Below, piece after piece: positions 61,794-64,000 of a stretch of DNA of 64,000 bases. Below the pieces are notes generated by a model. The model saw only the letters and a program-made list of their open reading frames with translations, was not told where the DNA came from and did no database searches. This DNA is from CAYZJV01 sp964482325. Its GTDB lineage: Bacteria; Spirochaetota; Spirochaetia; Sphaerochaetales; Sphaerochaetaceae. How positions within the stretch are numbered: the first letter of the stretch is position 1; each line of letters starts with the position of its first letter. The translations under genes were made by a program, and so were the position numbers. Location: the NCBI GenBank assembly GCA_964482325.1, contig CAYZXD010000002.1, positions 52,840 through 116,839 on the forward strand, read 5' to 3'.

Positions 61794-63032
61794 ATGATCG
61801 ATGATCGGGTAAAGACGGTAATGCGTATCCGTCTCGGCAAAGAGAAGCAACTGGTAAGACGCCACCCATGGGTATTCAGCGGCGCTATTGACCACAAAAA
61901 CTCCTCCATACCTGATCAACCCTCACTTGTCCGTGTAGAAAATTCTTCAGGAAACTTCATTGCGTATGGATGGTATGATCATCTTAGCCACATCCCGATT
62001 CGATTACTGAGTTGGGATGAAGCTGTCGTGCCTGATGCACTGTGGTGGCAGGAAACCATGAAAGCTGCAATAGGGAGAAGATCACGACTTTTTTCTCGTA
62101 AAGATCTTTCCACCTTTCGTTTGGTACACGGTGAAGCCGATCTCATTCCAGGTCTCACTGTGGATCGGTACGACACGGTTATTGTGTGTCTGATTTCTGC
62201 CCGTGTTGCATGGGATCACCGGGAAATCATTGTCCAGACTATTGAAAAGGTTCTTCATCCCGCTGTGATAGTGTTGAAAGTCGATGCCTCATTTTCCGCG
62301 ATAGAACAGTTGAAATTATCCACCGAGTGGTATCGTCAGGGATATCGTATAGCTGACCACCAGAAAGAGACGGTTATTTTTCGTGAAAATAATCTTTCGT
62401 ATACTGTTTCCATTGGAAGCGGACAGAAGAGTGGATTTTATTGTGACCAACGGGAAAATCGAGCTCGAGTTGCTGTCTATGCTGCCAGAGCTCACGTGCT
62501 TGACGCATGTTGCTACACAGGAGGATTTACGTTAAATGCACTAGCTGCCGGTGCTCAGCATGTTACTGCTGTTGATAGTTCTGCTGATGCACTCCAGACT
62601 CTTTCACAACAATTGGTATTGAATAGCCAAAGAGGTACGATACTCCCAGATTTCTTGGAAAAAATAACCTTGGTACAGGAAGATGTATTCTCCTATTTGC
62701 GCAGTGTAGCACCTGAAAGCTTTGATCTCATAATTCTAGATCCACCAAAATTTGCTCAAACAAAACAACAGGTTCCCGGAGCACTTCGTGCCTATAAAGA
62801 CATTAATCGACTTGCTATGAAAGCAGTACGCCCCGGTGGGGTTGTCGCTACTTTCAGCTGTTCAGGTGGTGTCTCGCGGGAACAGTTTTACACTATGCTT
62901 GCATGGGCAGCAAAGGATATCGGCCGAGATGTACAAATTATGGAAACTCTCGGGCAACCGGGTGACCATCCGGTAAGATTATCATTTCCCGAATCAGAGT
63001 ATCTAAAAGGGTACATTTTAACGGTATTATGA
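61794..63032 (+). CDS. RlmI-like class I rRNA methyltransferase
   Basis: A 412-residue protein with an N-terminal PUA domain (KEKQLVRRHPWVFSGAID), a central EEHEE-like domain, and a C-terminal methyltransferase with VLDACCYTGGFTLNALAAGA as motif I and LIILDPPKFAQ as motif IV. The loop GSGQKSGFYCDQREN is typical of RlmI/YccW relatives that methylate 23S rRNA C5-cytosine. AGAGGGGG lies upstream of the ATG. A partial GTACACGGT element sits in the gene at 62124. Confidence 0.88.
   Translation: MIDDRVKTVMRIRLGKEKQLVRRHPWVFSGAIDHKNSSIPDQPSLVRVENSSGNFIAYGWYDHLSHIPIRLLSWDEAVVPDALWWQETMKAAIGRRSRLFSRKDLSTFRLVHGEADLIPGLTVDRYDTVIVCLISARVAWDHREIIVQTIEKVLHPAVIVLKVDASFSAIEQLKLSTEWYRQGYRIADHQKETVIFRENNLSYTVSIGSGQKSGFYCDQRENRARVAVYAARAHVLDACCYTGGFTLNALAAGAQHVTAVDSSADALQTLSQQLVLNSQRGTILPDFLEKITLVQEDVFSYLRSVAPESFDLIILDPPKFAQTKQQVPGALRAYKDINRLAMKAVRPGGVVATFSCSGGVSREQFYTMLAWAAKDIGRDVQIMETLGQPGDHPVRLSFPESEYLKGYILTVL
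62124..62132 (+). repeat. Partial GTACACGGT element
   Basis: Nine of the eleven core bases, after TTG, inside the RlmI-like gene. It may be a chance or decayed copy. Confidence 0.3.
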
Positions 63033-63098
63033 GGAAAATCGAGGTGAATTCGACGATGACCCATAGGATATTGCCATTTTTTCTGTATCCAGAATTTA

Positions 63099-63127
63099 GT
63101 CTGTGTGTTATAGTGATGATGTATAAT
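63099..63127 (+). promoter_or_regulatory. Promoter candidate for 5'-nucleotidase-like lipoprotein gene
   Basis: A good -10 TATAAT (63122-63127), 32 bases before GTG 63160; the -35 region (63099-63104) is far from consensus. Confidence 0.4.
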
Positions 63128-63159
63128 GACTCAAAAGAATGTCCATGAGGAGGAAACAC

Positions 63160-64000
63160 GTGAAACGTCTTTCAAGAAGTCTTATCACGACACTGCTGGT
63201 TACACTGCTGGCCTTCGCGTTCATTGGTTGTCAGACCACACCGGAGGTAGAAGCAATTGAACCTGCAGCGCCGGTTGTTGAGCCTGTAGCTCCCCCAGCT
63301 CCTGTAGTTGAAGAGGTAGAGGCTCCAGTTGTGGAACCTGTGGTTGAAGCCCCACCGGTGGAAGAGGTTGCGGCACCTGCTGAGGTAGTTGTTGAGCGCA
63401 AGGCTCCCACAGAGGATATGGTTGTCAAATCTGACGACCGGTTTACCGAATTTGATCTCTACATTGCACATACCAATGATGTAATGGGTGATCTTGAAGG
63501 CGGTATTGGATATGCAAAACTGGCAACAGGAGTGAATTATGGTCGTTCACTGACTAATAAGACACTGTTGCTTGATGCCGGTAACGTAGCAAGTGGCAAT
63601 CCGATGGTTGAATACTATTGGGGTGAGCCAGCTGGTGCAATGCTTGATCTTCTGGGATACGATGCAGTAGCCCCTGGTCCGGCTGACTTTGCCTATGGTG
63701 CCGACTACTTGGTACAGGCTGCTCGTTTTGCTGAAGCAAACACTGATCTAAAGGTATTGAGTGCGAACGTACTGAATGCCCGTGGCGAATGGGTGTTCCA
63801 GCCCTACCAGCTCTACTACTACAACGGATTTGTAGTTGCAGTTGCCGGTGTAACTGCCCCCCCAGCAGATACAGAAGGGTTATCGTTCCTGCATCCCGCA
63901 GTGATCGAGTCAGCTCAGTATGCAGTTGATCAGGCCAGAGAAATGGCTGATTTTGTAGTACTCCTTGGTAATATTGGTAATGTAAATGGAATTACCAGTG
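63160..64000 (+). CDS. 5'-nucleotidase-like lipoprotein, degenerate (cut by window end)
   Basis: Starts at GTG 63160 behind GAGGAGG. The signal ends LAFAFIGC, a lipobox, so it is a lipoprotein. A Pro/Val/Glu-rich linker follows at about residues 28-80. The domain resembles UshA-type metallophosphatases, but motif 1 reads HTNDVMGD (His lost), motif 2 reads LLDAGNVA (Asp to Asn) and the usual GNHEF reads GPADF. Metal binding is probably lost. It is likely a binding or structural lipoprotein rather than a nucleotidase. The C-terminus is beyond 64000. Confidence 0.78.
   Translation, partial: MKRLSRSLITTLLVTLLAFAFIGCQTTPEVEAIEPAAPVVEPVAPPAPVVEEVEAPVVEPVVEAPPVEEVAAPAEVVVERKAPTEDMVVKSDDRFTEFDLYIAHTNDVMGDLEGGIGYAKLATGVNYGRSLTNKTLLLDAGNVASGNPMVEYYWGEPAGAMLDLLGYDAVAPGPADFAYGADYLVQAARFAEANTDLKVLSANVLNARGEWVFQPYQLYYYNGFVVAVAGVTAPPADTEGLSFLHPAVIESAQYAVDQAREMADFVVLLGNIGNVNGITS

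Noticed and set aside
1..64000. CRISPR arrays, rRNA or tRNA genes, and an intact insertion sequence
   Set aside because: No regularly spaced repeats, cloverleaf-like blocks or transposase genes other than the RAYT were seen.

Overview
The window looks like the chromosome of a free-living or commensal spirochete, probably Sphaerochaeta- or Spirochaeta-like. This is an inference from moderate GC content, very many sugar ABC importers, a ferredoxin-thioredoxin-reductase-type protein, and three binding-protein signal peptides ending in A-x-G without a lipobox cysteine. No rRNA, tRNA or CRISPR array was seen.

Region 1 (1-18.8 kb, + strand) is two catabolic operons. Each starts at an almost identical promoter (TTGACA-N17-GATAAT at 98 and 10653). 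The first encodes a TIM-barrel protein, a cupin, an FGGY kinase, an SDR and a CUT1-type importer with two different ATPases, a small membrane protein in a GlpU-like position and a binding protein, then a flavin-reductase-like and a VOC protein. The second encodes a sugar isomerase-like TIM barrel, a NitT/TauT-like importer with two ATPases and two permeases, an M20 hydrolase, its binding protein, an SGNH hydrolase and a class II aldolase. In both importers one ATPase lacks key catalytic residues and the partner keeps them.

Region 2 (18.8-35.4 kb) holds a LacI regulator divergent from an RbsABC-type importer with DhaK/DhaL kinase genes. A minus-strand DeoR operon (DeoR, BtpA-like, M29 aminopeptidase, FGGY kinase) and a C_GCAxxG_C_C redox protein follow. 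The region ends with a plus-strand set: a ribulose-phosphate epimerase relative, a third FGGY kinase and a beta-hydroxyacid dehydrogenase. The likely theme is polyol, tetrose or keto-sugar catabolism; the substrates are not determined.

Region 3 (35.4-42.4 kb) has a glycosyltransferase, a methyltransferase and what looks like a complete sigma-54 circuit. An enhancer-binding activator (40588-42390) is divergent from a minus-strand operon of an ATC-hydrolase-family protein, an NhaC antiporter and a cysteine-desulfidase-family enzyme. That operon is preceded by a good -24/-12 promoter and an upstream palindrome.

Region 4 (42.4-64 kb) is mostly housekeeping: GDPD, a glutaredoxin/FTR-beta/methyltransferase/Pcm operon, transketolase, a nitrilase-family protein, a tandem nucleoside-diphosphate-kinase-fold protein, EamA transporters, a gamma carbonic anhydrase relative, uridine kinase, YidD, RlmI-like and a degenerate 5'-nucleotidase-like lipoprotein. 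It contains a broken REP-associated tyrosine transposase (RAYT). The RAYT is flanked in inverted orientation by a short hairpin element, core GTACACGGTAC, that recurs across 29-62 kb mostly at gene ends. This looks like an undescribed RAYT/REP pair and is the most distinctive signal in the window.
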